A stretch of DNA of 10,111 bases from Actinomycetes bacterium (GCA_024641205.1 JAHEDM010000046.1:1-10111); one strand, 5' to 3'; counted from the first letter of the stretch, positions 1 to 8,387 are shown. Made by a program: numbers and translations. The notes: a model not told the origin generated them from the letters alone.

Positions 1-1769
1 GCATTAATTGCATCCACGTCATTCCCGACCTCAAGCGGCTCGAAGAGGAGTTCGCTGAGGAACTGGTGGTGATCGGCGTGCATTCGGCCAAATTCGAAAA
101 CGAGGGCGATACCGACAACATCCGCCAGATCATTCTCCGATACGGGCTCGAACATCCCGTCATCAACGACCTCAACTTCGAAGTGTGGCAATCCTGGGGA
201 GCCCAGGCCTGGCCGACCCTGGCCATCGTCGATCCGGCCGGCAACGTGGTCGGAACGCACAGCGGCGAGGGGGTCTATGACCTGTTCAAACCGGTGCTCG
301 ATGCGCTGGTTGCCGAATTCGGAGACCAGGTCGACCGTAGCCCAACCAACCTCAAGCTGGAAGACGAAAACCTGCCGGAGACGGCGCTTTCCTTCCCCGG
401 GAAGGTACTGGCCGACGGAGAGGGCGGCCGGTTGTTCGTTGCCGACACCAACCATCATCGAATCATCGTCACCGACCCCGATAGCGGTGAGGTGACGGAA
501 ATCGTCGGCAGCGGGAACCAGGGCAGCGAAGACGGTTTCCTGCGCACCGCTACGTTCAACCAGCCCCAGGGCCTGGCCCTCAGCGATGACGGGTCCAGGT
601 TGTACATCGCGGATACTGAGAACCACCTGATCCGGATGGTCGATTTCCCCACCGGGCAGGTATCCACCGTGGCAGGGACCGGTCGGAAAGGATCCTTCCC
701 TCCCGCGGGAGGTGCCGCCCGATCAACCGGCCTGAACTCTCCCTGGGACCTGGCCCTCGACGGTGACCGGCTGTACGCGGCCATGGCCGGATATCACCAG
801 ATCTGGGTGATTGACCTCGAGGCGGGAACGGCCCAACCGTATGCCGGCAACGCACGGGAGAGCACCGTTAACGGGCCGCTGGTTGAGGCCGAGTTGGCCC
901 AACCTAGCGGCGTTGCTCTGGATGGCAATGGCCGGCTCTACTTCGCCGATTCCGAGAGCAGCTCGGTCCGTTGGGCAGACATCGAAGGAGACGATCGACA
1001 GGTAGACATCCTCGCCGGGAGTGATCAGGATCTCTTCAGCTTCGGCGACGAGGACGGTGTGGGAACCGCCGCCCGATTCCAGCATCCCCTCGGGGTGGCT
1101 GTCGACGAGGGATACGTCTGGGTGGCCGACACCTACAACTCGAGAATCAAGCGCATAGACCCAGAAACGGGCGAGGTCACCACGCTGGTTGGTGGACAGG
1201 GATGGCGGGACGGATCGGACCCGCTGTTCTACGAACCCGGGGGAATCGACGCGGCCAACGGCAAGCTCTACGTGGCCGACACCAACAACCATTCGGTCCG
1301 GGTCGTCGATCAATCCACAGGCGAGACCAAGACCTTGCTCATCACCGGGCTGGAGCGCTACGTAATCGACGCAGGCGACGACGCCTTTTTGGGGAGAACC
1401 CTGACGCTGGGACGGGTGGACGTTGCTGCCGGTGCCGGCCGTCTGCTGCTGGAAGTCGCTCTACCGTCCGGGTATAAGGTCAACCCGCTGGCTCCCTCCC
1501 GTTTCGAATGGAGGGTCGAAGGGGGAGTGGCCGATTTGGCTGCAGACGCCACCGGGTCGATCGTCAATCCCTTGTTCCCGCTCGAGATTCCGGCCACCTT
1601 CACTGCCGGAACCGGATCGATCACCGGAGACCTCTACATCGTCTACTGCGAATCCGAGCAAGAGAGCATCTGCCTGATCGATCAAGCCCGGGTCATCGTG
1701 CCGGTGACGGTCGGTTTGGGAAGCACAACGGTGCCCATCCCCTACGCAATCGAGTTACCCGACCTCTAG
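1..1769 (+). CDS. NHLRC2-like thioredoxin-fold / NHL beta-propeller protein, 5'-truncated
   Basis: The reading frame is already open at the left edge (first full codon at bp 3), so the start lies outside the window; the GTG at bp 66 is internal. The visible 588 codons begin INCIHVIPDLKRLEEEF, the end of the CCINC redox motif of NHLRC2-type thioredoxin domains. VVIGVHSAKFENE and the cis-proline segment AWPT (Pro codon 213-215) follow. From visible residue about 140 to 440 come NHL blades with the pattern LYVADTxNHxIRxxD: RLFVADTNHHRI, SRLYIADTENHLI, LYAAMAGYHQI, RLYFADSESSSV, VWVADTYNSRI and KLYVADTNNHSV. These suggest a six-bladed propeller. The last 115 residues are a beta-rich domain with LPSGYKVNPLAPSRFEW, also typical of the NHLRC2 family. 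The biochemical role of bacterial members is unclear; a redox or protein-interaction role is inferred. No membrane segment or signal peptide is visible, although the N-terminus is missing. The gene converges on the next one with 44 bp between stops. Confidence 0.88.
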   Translation, partial: INCIHVIPDLKRLEEEFAEELVVIGVHSAKFENEGDTDNIRQIILRYGLEHPVINDLNFEVWQSWGAQAWPTLAIVDPAGNVVGTHSGEGVYDLFKPVLDALVAEFGDQVDRSPTNLKLEDENLPETALSFPGKVLADGEGGRLFVADTNHHRIIVTDPDSGEVTEIVGSGNQGSEDGFLRTATFNQPQGLALSDDGSRLYIADTENHLIRMVDFPTGQVSTVAGTGRKGSFPPAGGAARSTGLNSPWDLALDGDRLYAAMAGYHQIWVIDLEAGTAQPYAGNARESTVNGPLVEAELAQPSGVALDGNGRLYFADSESSSVRWADIEGDDRQVDILAGSDQDLFSFGDEDGVGTAARFQHPLGVAVDEGYVWVADTYNSRIKRIDPETGEVTTLVGGQGWRDGSDPLFYEPGGIDAANGKLYVADTNNHSVRVVDQSTGETKTLLITGLERYVIDAGDDAFLGRTLTLGRVDVAAGAGRLLLEVALPSGYKVNPLAPSRFEWRVEGGVADLAADATGSIVNPLFPLEIPATFTAGTGSITGDLYIVYCESEQESICLIDQARVIVPVTVGLGSTTVPIPYAIELPDL

Positions 1770-1813
1770 GCAGGATGCGGGACGGGGCAACCAGGCATGG
1801 CCATACTCCGCCG

Positions 1814-2794
1814 CTAGAGCCGACCGGCCGCCTGAAGTACGGCTAAGGCATCGACGGTGACCAGTTCGTTCGTGCGGGTCTTGCCGCCCGGCCCCCAGTC
1901 GGCCCAACTGCCCCGGGTAGTCCGGGTGTCGACCGTTCTTGCATTCTTGATTTCCGCCCCAAAGCCACCGTCCCGGAGCCGTTTGGCTTCCAGCAGGTCG
2001 AGTGCGTCGCTGCAACGAGGGTCGTCGATCTTGCCGATCTCGGCCATGACCTGCAATGCAAAGAGCGGGTCGTAGAAACGGATTGGGAACCAGATCGGGA
2101 GGAATTGCTCGAGCAGGTGGCCATCGCGTTTCCGCCAGAACAATCGGCGCTCGAGCAGAAACTCGGCGGCTCGCACGGCGGTTCCGACGGCCGGCTGGTA
2201 CCGGTGGGTTCTTCCGTAAGCGTGCAGCCCACGCAGCGGGATGAGAGTCTCCATGAATGAGGAGGTCCGGGCTCCGGGGCGTTTGTCACAATTCCAGCCC
2301 CCGTCGGGCCATTGCAACTCGATCAACCGGTCGACCAGCAATCTGGTCCGATCATCTTCGAGCTCCAGGACCAGCGAGTACCAGATGGCGTTGCCTTCCA
2401 TCGACCCGCAGCGCCGGACCCGATCCGGCTGATCTTCGTAGAAGACACTGCGGGGGAACTGCATGTGTTCTGGTGAAAGCATCCAGTCGTACACCTGATC
2501 GCGCAGCGGGACGAGGTCGAGATCGCCGGGCGGGTACTCGATCAAGGCCAGCTGGACGAGGGTCCAGTGGGGTCCCTGCCACTTGGTGTACGGATTGGTG
2601 GCAATCGTGCCGTCCGCACGACGGTGGGTCAGCAGCCGACGAGCGCGATCGGTGTCGGCTATCGACCGACGGAGCTTCACGAGCGACTGTTCCGGCTCGC
2701 CGAGCAACTCGCGGCGCGCCTTCAGGACGACCGTTGGGTCGTCGGAGGCGAGCAACCGGCGAAGGATGGGTGACTCGGCTCTCTCCAGAGCCAT
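1814..2794 (-). CDS. Uncharacterised alpha/alpha-toroid (prenyltransferase / squalene-cyclase-like repeat) protein
   Basis: A protein of 326 residues, mostly alpha-helical. It carries QW-like repeat motifs of terpenoid cyclase / prenyltransferase toroids: QWPDGGWNCDKRP at residues 161-173 and RLRDGGFGAE at 272-281. A third aromatic segment, NPYTKWQGPHWTLVQLALIE, lies near 67-86. There is no DxDD acid motif of squalene-hopene cyclases, and the length is about half of a full cyclase, so I do not call it an enzyme of hopanoid synthesis. Conserved-looking residues include Cys129, Cys169 and His76. There is no signal peptide. The start is fixed: an in-frame TAG lies four codons upstream of the ATG with no other start codon between. 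The Shine-Dalgarno is weak (GGAG 12 bases upstream). It is the last gene of the metH, DUF885, toroid series, 80 bp after the peptidase stop. Its function is unknown; the fold assignment is by motif only. Confidence 0.82.
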   Translation of the reverse strand: MALERAESPILRRLLASDDPTVVLKARRELLGEPEQSLVKLRRSIADTDRARRLLTHRRADGTIATNPYTKWQGPHWTLVQLALIEYPPGDLDLVPLRDQVYDWMLSPEHMQFPRSVFYEDQPDRVRRCGSMEGNAIWYSLVLELEDDRTRLLVDRLIELQWPDGGWNCDKRPGARTSSFMETLIPLRGLHAYGRTHRYQPAVGTAVRAAEFLLERRLFWRKRDGHLLEQFLPIWFPIRFYDPLFALQVMAEIGKIDDPRCSDALDLLEAKRLRDGGFGAEIKNARTVDTRTTRGSWADWGPGGKTRTNELVTVDALAVLQAAGRL

Positions 2795-2874
2795 GCCTTG
2801 AAGCTACTCCGCGGCGCCCCAGTCCTCGACCGGCGAACCCGGCAAGGGTGCGTCACTCTGCCGCCCGATTCGAG

Positions 2875-4554
2875 CTAGCCCTGTTTGGAGAGCCACTCGT
2901 CTATCAGCCATTCGAGAATAGGCATCGTCACCGGCCCGGAGGTCAGCACCGTGTCGTGGAACCCCCTGATGTCGAAACGGTCGCCCAACGCGGTGCGGGC
3001 TTTTTCGCGCAGCCGGAAGATCTCGCGTTGCCCGATCCGGTAGGCGAGAGCCTGACCGGGCCAGCCGACGTACCGGTCGATCTCGACTTCGGCTTCTGAG
3101 CGGGCCACGGCCGTGTTCTCGACCAGAAAGTCGACTGCTTGATCCCGGCTCCAGCCTTTGGCATGCATCCCCGTATCGACCACCAACCGGCCCGAACGCC
3201 ACGAGTCGGTGGAGAGCATGCCCAGCCGCTGCAAGTCGTTCGAGTACAAACCCATTTCGTCCGCCAGCCGTTCGGCATACAGACCCCACCCCTCCATGAA
3301 AGATGTGGCGCCCATGTAGCGCTGGAAGGTTGGGATGTCATCCAGTTCGCCTGCGATGGCCAGTTGTAGATGATGACCGGGGATCGATTCGTGAAAGCCG
3401 ACCGCCTCCGCCTGGAACTTCATCTTCTCCTGCGGGTCGACGAGGTTGACGTAAAAGGTGCCGGGGCGCGACCCGTCCGGCGCGGGTGGCATGTAGTAGG
3501 CGGCCGGCAGGTCCTTCGCCATGTACTCAGGGATTGGAGCGATCAGGCAGTCGGCCTGCGGGAGTACTCCGAACCATTCGTCTATGGCCCCTTTGGCACG
3601 AGCGAGGATATCGCCGGCCATGTCCATGATCTCGTCGGAGTCTGAGAACCGAAGGTCGGGGTCTTTCCGCAGGTGGTCGAGGATGGCCGGCACGTCTCGG
3701 GTCCCGAACACCCGCTCCCCGATCTCGGCATACTCGGCCGCCAGTTTTCCTTTGATGTCGTCCATGCCGATGTCGTGGATCTCATCCGGGCTCAGCTCCA
3801 GGCCGGTGTGCTCGGTCACCGCAGTCGCGTAGATCTCGTCCCCACCCTCGACCCAGGTGAGCCCGCAATGGTCGTCGGGACGGGCCACGGGCAACAGTTC
3901 GCTTTCGAAGACATCCCGGTATCTCTGCACGGCGGGACGGAGCGTGTCCCGGACGATGACGCGCAGGCGATCGCGCCAGGCCGCGTCGCCATCCCACTCG
4001 TGCGGTCCTCCAACGATGGCGAACATGTCGGCGTCGGGTGGAGAGGCCAGGTATCCGTCCAGCATGCTGAGGCTGCGGACCACGGTGAGCCGGGCCGGGG
4101 GTCGGCCCTTGCCGATCGCGGAGCGGTACCGTACCAGGGCCTGTTCGAGTGCTCTCGGGACCGCGTGGAGTCGCTCGAGGTACGCCTCGGCGTGCTCGGG
4201 CTCGGGGAACATCCACTGCGGAACAACGTGCATCAGGCTGGCGTGCGGGGAGACCAACTGATCGCTACGCATTTCGGCGATCTCACTATCGATCACCGCT
4301 ACGTTCTTCCGGCATTCGCCGATGATCACTTCCCGGGTTACCTGCTCGGCATGGGTGAGGGCAACCGAATCTATCGCCTCGGCCCGCTTGGCGAATCCGA
4401 GCAACTGCTCGCGTTGGACGGCCTCGTGTTCCTCGGAGAGGTCTTCTATCAGGTGGTCGAAGCGATGATCACCCAGCAGCGTTGCAGAGGATGGTGAGTT
4501 CTCCAGGCCAAATTCCCATAGTTCGGCTGCGAGCTGTTCGAGCTCGGGTTGCAT
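2875..4554 (-). CDS. DUF885-family putative zinc metallopeptidase
   Basis: A protein of 559 residues, the usual length for the DUF885 family. The family hallmark HESIPGHH is at residues 388-395: an HExxxGHH variant of the gluzincin zinc site in which His388, Glu389 and the second histidine would hold the metal and water. EGWGLY at 421-426 supplies the probable third ligand, Glu421, 33 residues downstream. Other family-typical parts are PAAYYMPPAPDGSRPGTFYV before the active site and the C-terminal segment YRIGQREIFRLREKA. The N-terminal 350 residues are helical. No signal peptide or membrane segment is seen, so it is probably cytoplasmic. The substrate is not known. The start at 4554 has a good GGGAG six bases upstream. 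It follows metH by 70 bp and precedes the toroid gene in the same direction, so it could be in the metH transcript, but no functional link to methionine synthesis is evident. Confidence 0.9.
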   Translation of the reverse strand: MQPELEQLAAELWEFGLENSPSSATLLGDHRFDHLIEDLSEEHEAVQREQLLGFAKRAEAIDSVALTHAEQVTREVIIGECRKNVAVIDSEIAEMRSDQLVSPHASLMHVVPQWMFPEPEHAEAYLERLHAVPRALEQALVRYRSAIGKGRPPARLTVVRSLSMLDGYLASPPDADMFAIVGGPHEWDGDAAWRDRLRVIVRDTLRPAVQRYRDVFESELLPVARPDDHCGLTWVEGGDEIYATAVTEHTGLELSPDEIHDIGMDDIKGKLAAEYAEIGERVFGTRDVPAILDHLRKDPDLRFSDSDEIMDMAGDILARAKGAIDEWFGVLPQADCLIAPIPEYMAKDLPAAYYMPPAPDGSRPGTFYVNLVDPQEKMKFQAEAVGFHESIPGHHLQLAIAGELDDIPTFQRYMGATSFMEGWGLYAERLADEMGLYSNDLQRLGMLSTDSWRSGRLVVDTGMHAKGWSRDQAVDFLVENTAVARSEAEVEIDRYVGWPGQALAYRIGQREIFRLREKARTALGDRFDIRGFHDTVLTSGPVTMPILEWLIDEWLSKQG

Positions 4555-4624
4555 GCAAAGCTCCCGTTAGGCGGCGGTGAAGTCTGGCACAACCAACCCC
4601 CTGGGGTATTCCAGTCGGCCTGGA

Positions 4625-7600
4625 CTATCTAGCTATGAAGTATTTGGCCTGCGGGTGGTGGCAGATGATGGCTGAGGTGGTCTGTTCGGGCTGGTACTGC
4701 CAACCTGTCTCTTCACCGACGGAGATGCCGATTCGGGCGGCGTCGAGCAGGTCGGCCACCCGGGCGTTGTCCTCGAGATCGGGACACGCCGGATAGCCCC
4801 ACGAGTATCTTCCGCCGCGGTATTGCTGGCGGAACAAACCTTGCATGGAAGGGCCATCCTCGTCGACGAAGCCCCATTCGGTACGTATCCGGTGATGCCA
4901 GAACTCAGCGAGCGCTTCTGCCATTTCCACGGCCAGGCCATGCAGGAAGAGGTAATCCCGATAGTGATGCGCGGCGAATAGCTGCGCCGCCCGGGCCGAG
5001 GCCGCTGCGCCCATCGTGACGATGTGGAATGCGGCGTAGTCGACTTCTTCGCGGCGGGGCCGGTGGAAGTCGGCGATACAGAGGTGCGGGGGCGATGCCT
5101 GGCGTGGGAAGGGGAAGCGGGTGCGTTCGCGTGATCGGGTTTCGTCCTCCCAGACGATCAACTCGTTGCCGTCGGCATTGACCGGGAAGTAGCCGTACAC
5201 CACCTGGGGCACGAGGAGATGATCTTCCTTGGCCCGGGACAGCTGTTCGCGAAATAGAGGCCGGATCCGGTCTTTGAAGGTCTGGTCGTTCTCGTTGTCG
5301 TCGGGTCGGAAGTGCCATTGGTTACGGAAGAGGGCTGTTTCGTTCAAGTAGGCGGCTATGTCGTCAACGGCGATGCCCTTTACGAGCCGCGACCCGAGGA
5401 ACGGCGGCTGATACACCTTGTTGTCCGTCTCTACCTCGGGTGAGCGGTTCGTGTCCTCGGTTACGGTTTCAGGGCGGGTTCGACGCGGCGGAAGCGGCCG
5501 GCCACCCGCTTTTCGACCGAACTCGGGATCTTCGAGATGGGCATTGGCGGCGATCTGCTCCATCACTGCGAGTCCTGCAAAAGCGTTCTTTCCGTAGAAG
5601 AGTGGTCCGGGATAGACCTCCCGGAGGTCCCGCTCGACGTACACACGGGTGAGAGCAGCCCCACCGAGGATCACCGGAAGGTGCGACAGCTCTCGATCGA
5701 CGAGCTCTTCGAGGTTTTCGCGCATGATCAATGTGGATTTGACCAAAAGACCGCTCATGCCGATGGCGTCAGCGTTGGTTTCCAGGGCTTTTTCGATCAT
5801 CTCGGCGATGCCGATCTTGATGCCGAGGTTGTGGACCCGGTAGCCGTTGTTGGTGAGGATGATATCCACCAGGTTCTTGCCGATGTCGTGGACATCCCCC
5901 TTGACGGTCGCCAGGACGATCGAGCCACGGCCTGCATCGTCGGCGCGCTCCATGTGCGGTTCGAGATACGAAACGGCCATCTTCATGGTCTCGGCCGACT
6001 GCAGGACGAACGGGAGCTGCATGTCCCCGGAGGCGAAGAGGTCCCCGACGGTCTTCATCCCGGCCAGAAGGATGTCGTTGATGATGGCGAGCGCCGGTTT
6101 GCCCGAGGCGAGGGCTTCGTCGAGATCGTCGGTCAAACCATCCCGTTCTCCCTCGACGATCCGGTGCTCGAGGCGCCGTTCAACCGGCCATCCGGTCCGA
6201 TCTTCCTGTTCGATGGTGGTGGTTTGCACGTCGGCGAACAGCTCGAGGATTTGCGTGAGCGGGTCGTAGGTTTCCGTGCGACGGTCGTAGATCAGATCAA
6301 GAGCCGCATCCTTCTGTTCGGCCGGGATTCGGTGCAGTGGCTGGATACGAGCTGCATGCACGATGGCGGCGTCGAGCCCATGCTCGACGGCTTCGTGCAG
6401 AAAGACCGAGTTGATGACGTGGCGGGCGGCCGGTTTCAGCCCGAACGAGACATTGGACACTCCGAGGATGGTGTTCACTCCGGGCAGTTCGGCTTTGATT
6501 CTCTTGAGGGCCTCGAGGGTGGCGAGGCCGTCGCCGCGGAGGTCTTCACCGCCGGTGCTCAAGGGGAAAGTGAGCGGGTCGAAGATGAGATCTCCCGCTT
6601 CGAGGCCGTACCGATCGACGGCCAACCGGTAGATCCGGTGGGCAACCCTCATCTTCCAATCGACGTCGCGAGCTTGGCCTTCCTCATCGATCAGCAGGCA
6701 GATCACTGCCGCTCCGTATTCTCGGGCCAGTGACATGACCCGGTCGAACCGGGATCCCCCTTTTTCGCCGTCCTCCAGGTTGGCCGAGTTGAGCACGGCC
6801 CGCCCGCCGATCCACTGCAGACCGGTCTCGAGAACCTCCGGCTCGGTGGAATCGAGCACGATGGGAACGCCGACCTGGCCGGTGAACCGCTGCGCCAACT
6901 GATCCATGTCCCTGGTCCCGTCCCTACCGACATAATCGACACTGAGATCGACCAGGTGGGCGCCTTCGTGGATCTGATCGCGTCCCATTTGCACGCCGGT
7001 ATCCCAGTCTTCGGCCAAGAGTGCTTCGCGGAACTGCTTGGAACCGTTGGCGTTGGTTCGTTCGCCGACGATCAGGAACGAGCTGTCCTGGCGGAAGGGG
7101 ACAAAGCTGTAGGTAGAGGCGGCTCCGGCCTGGTGGTCGGGTGTGCGTCGAGCCGGGGCCAGGTCACGCACTGCCTCTACGACGGTGCGGAGATGTTCGG
7201 GAGTCGTGCCACAACAACCGCCGACGACGGTCACGCCGAGTTCGGTGATGAAGCGGGTGTGGTGTTGAGTCAGTTCCGTGGGGGAGAGGTCATAACAGAC
7301 GGCACCGTCGCGCACCTCAGGGAGTCCGGCGTTGGGGATTACCGAGATCGGCATGCGCGAGTGGGTTGACAGATAACGGAGGTGTTCGGTCATCTCGGCC
7401 GGACCGGTGGCGCAGTTGATCCCAAACACGTCGGGTTTCATGGGGTCGATGGCGGCCAAGGCGGCACCGATCTCGGTGCCCGGCAGCATGCGTCCGGTCG
7501 CTTCGATGGTTACCTGAGCCTGGATGGGCACGGTTCTGCCGAGGTTGGCCATGGCCCGTCGGGCGCCAGTCAATGCCGCTTTCAGCCCGAGGAGATCGAA

Positions 7601-8083
7601 CTGCGTTTCGATCATCAACAAGTCGACGCCGCCTTCGAGCAGTCCAGCGGCTTGTTCTTCGTAGGCGTCCCGAAGATCGCGGTAGGTGATTTGCCCCAGG
7701 GTGGCGAACTTGGTCCCCGGACCCATGGATCCGGCCACCCAGCGGGGACGATCGGCGGTGCTGTAGTCGTGGGCAACTTCCTTGGCGATACGGGCGGCGG
7801 CAACGTTCAGCTCGTGTACCCGGTCCTGTAATCCGTATTCGGAGAGGGGGACGGAGAACCCGCCGAAGCTGTTGGTTTCGACAACGTCGACCCCTACGTC
7901 GAGAAAGGAAGCATGGACCGCCGCGATCACGTCGGGACGAGTGACGCTCAGGAGCTCGTTGCATCCCTCCAGCTCATCGCTGCCGAAGTCGTCGGCCGTG
8001 AGGTTGGCCTCTTGCAGGGAGGTCCCCATAGCGCCGTCATAGATGACAACTCGGTTGGTCACCGCTTTGACGTAGTCCGGCAT
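4625..8083 (-). CDS. metH: Cobalamin-dependent methionine synthase (5-methyltetrahydrofolate-homocysteine methyltransferase)
   Basis: A protein of 1152 residues, slightly shorter than E. coli MetH (1227), with all modules in the classical order. It moves a methyl group from methyltetrahydrofolate through cobalamin to homocysteine, making methionine in the cytoplasm. Homocysteine domain, residues 1-310: starts IYDGAMGTSLQ, with zinc cysteines Cys224 (GINCATGP) and Cys290/Cys291 (VGGCCGTTPEH). Pterin domain, about 335-600: VGERTNANGSK, with Glu341. Cap helices, about 620-715. Cobalamin domain, about 718-860: DVHDIGKN with axial ligand His732, then SGLLVKST and LGGAALT. Activation domain, about 915-1152: YGYFPVNADGNEL and the S-adenosylmethionine motif RYSWGY (Arg1092 to Tyr1097). 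It is therefore probably the type reactivated by S-adenosylmethionine and reduced flavodoxin or an equivalent. The start is supported by AAGGAG four bases upstream. The leader carries an S-box riboswitch, so control by S-adenosylmethionine is expected. All key residues checked are intact. Confidence 0.98.
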   Translation of the reverse strand: MPDYVKAVTNRVVIYDGAMGTSLQEANLTADDFGSDELEGCNELLSVTRPDVIAAVHASFLDVGVDVVETNSFGGFSVPLSEYGLQDRVHELNVAAARIAKEVAHDYSTADRPRWVAGSMGPGTKFATLGQITYRDLRDAYEEQAAGLLEGGVDLLMIETQFDLLGLKAALTGARRAMANLGRTVPIQAQVTIEATGRMLPGTEIGAALAAIDPMKPDVFGINCATGPAEMTEHLRYLSTHSRMPISVIPNAGLPEVRDGAVCYDLSPTELTQHHTRFITELGVTVVGGCCGTTPEHLRTVVEAVRDLAPARRTPDHQAGAASTYSFVPFRQDSSFLIVGERTNANGSKQFREALLAEDWDTGVQMGRDQIHEGAHLVDLSVDYVGRDGTRDMDQLAQRFTGQVGVPIVLDSTEPEVLETGLQWIGGRAVLNSANLEDGEKGGSRFDRVMSLAREYGAAVICLLIDEEGQARDVDWKMRVAHRIYRLAVDRYGLEAGDLIFDPLTFPLSTGGEDLRGDGLATLEALKRIKAELPGVNTILGVSNVSFGLKPAARHVINSVFLHEAVEHGLDAAIVHAARIQPLHRIPAEQKDAALDLIYDRRTETYDPLTQILELFADVQTTTIEQEDRTGWPVERRLEHRIVEGERDGLTDDLDEALASGKPALAIINDILLAGMKTVGDLFASGDMQLPFVLQSAETMKMAVSYLEPHMERADDAGRGSIVLATVKGDVHDIGKNLVDIILTNNGYRVHNLGIKIGIAEMIEKALETNADAIGMSGLLVKSTLIMRENLEELVDRELSHLPVILGGAALTRVYVERDLREVYPGPLFYGKNAFAGLAVMEQIAANAHLEDPEFGRKAGGRPLPPRRTRPETVTEDTNRSPEVETDNKVYQPPFLGSRLVKGIAVDDIAAYLNETALFRNQWHFRPDDNENDQTFKDRIRPLFREQLSRAKEDHLLVPQVVYGYFPVNADGNELIVWEDETRSRERTRFPFPRQASPPHLCIADFHRPRREEVDYAAFHIVTMGAAASARAAQLFAAHHYRDYLFLHGLAVEMAEALAEFWHHRIRTEWGFVDEDGPSMQGLFRQQYRGGRYSWGYPACPDLEDNARVADLLDAARIGISVGEETGWQYQPEQTTSAIICHHPQAKYFIAR

Positions 8084-8087
8084 TTCT

Positions 8088-8130
8088 CTCCTTCTGATTG
8101 ACCAACGAGGAGCGAAGCGGCTGCCTCATC
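8088..8130 (-). promoter_or_regulatory. Translational expression platform of the metH riboswitch (anti-SD / SD switch)
   Basis: The metH Shine-Dalgarno AAGGAG reads leftwards from 8093 to 8088. Upstream, CTCCT (8112 to 8108) is its exact complement over five bases and could hide it in a hairpin with a loop of about 15 bases. The 3' strand of aptamer helix P1 continues as GAGG (8127 to 8124), which can instead pair with CCTC (8110 to 8107) in that same anti-SD. The two pairings exclude each other. With ligand, P1 forms, CTCCT is free to cover the Shine-Dalgarno and MetH synthesis falls. Without ligand, GAGG captures the anti-SD and the ribosome site opens. The complementarities are seen; the switching order is inferred. 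No intrinsic terminator with a U-tract lies between aptamer and gene, which favours translational over transcriptional control. Confidence 0.6.
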
Positions 8131-8207
8131 GATCAGGCCTTGGCACCTTGACCCTGGGTCGGTTGCCGCGGTTTCGTAGGGCCTGTCCCTCCACCGCTCG
8201 AGATGAG
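8125..8207 (-). promoter_or_regulatory. S-adenosylmethionine riboswitch, SAM-I (S-box) family, P4-less (SAM-I/IV-like)
   Basis: The leader RNA of metH has the S-box core. P1 is CTCATC (8207-8202) with GATGAG (8130-8125), a perfect six-pair helix. P2 is GCGGT (8197-8193) with ACCGC (8172-8168), enclosing the conserved GGAGGGACAGGCCC and a GA-rich kink-turn-like internal loop. The hallmark GCGGCAACC follows. P3 is GGCA.CC with GG.TGCC, extended by GACC/GGTC around a CAG loop. The P2 loop CAGG (8185-8182) is complementary to CCTG (8137-8134) after GGTGCCAA, giving the pseudoknot of the family. Classical SAM-I RNAs have a fourth hairpin between this pseudoknot strand and P1; here only three bases (ATC) remain. 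That matches the SAM-I/IV variant class better than SAM-I in the strict sense. The ligand is assigned from family knowledge and the metH context. Confidence 0.9.
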
Positions 8208-8215
8208 TGGGTCAA

Positions 8216-8243
8216 AGCTTACCCCCGACTGGTCCTTGGTCAA
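8216..8243 (-). promoter_or_regulatory. Probable metH promoter
   Basis: On the minus strand TTGACC (8243-8238) is followed after 16 bases by TAAGCT (8221-8216), a good -35 and a TANNNT-type -10 for a housekeeping sigma factor. The predicted transcription start, about seven bases further, falls at roughly 8209, just ahead of the first base of riboswitch helix P1 (8207). That spacing supports the call: the transcript would begin directly with the aptamer. The -35 box overlaps the near-palindrome CCTTGGTCAAGG (8234-8245), which could also be an operator. Confidence 0.55.
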
Positions 8244-8309
8244 GGTGTGGGGTTTCGTATCGCCCGAGGGTCGACTACCTTTACGAGGCAAGATCCCTTT
8301 GGGACTTAT

Positions 8310-8387
<78 letters not shown>

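Noticed and set aside
3673..4497. 274-codon plus-strand frame opposite the DUF885 gene
   Set aside because: It is antisense to a gene with intact HESIPGHH and EGWGLY motifs; long antisense frames are common in GC-rich DNA.
4596..4607. ACCCCCTGGGGT inverted repeat between metH and the DUF885 gene as a terminator
   Set aside because: The stem is at most five pairs with a two-base loop and has no T-tract on the transcribed strand.
5537..6733. 398-codon plus-strand frame inside metH
   Set aside because: It lies opposite the pterin and cobalamin domains of an intact MetH and has no domain of its own; codon-bias shadow.
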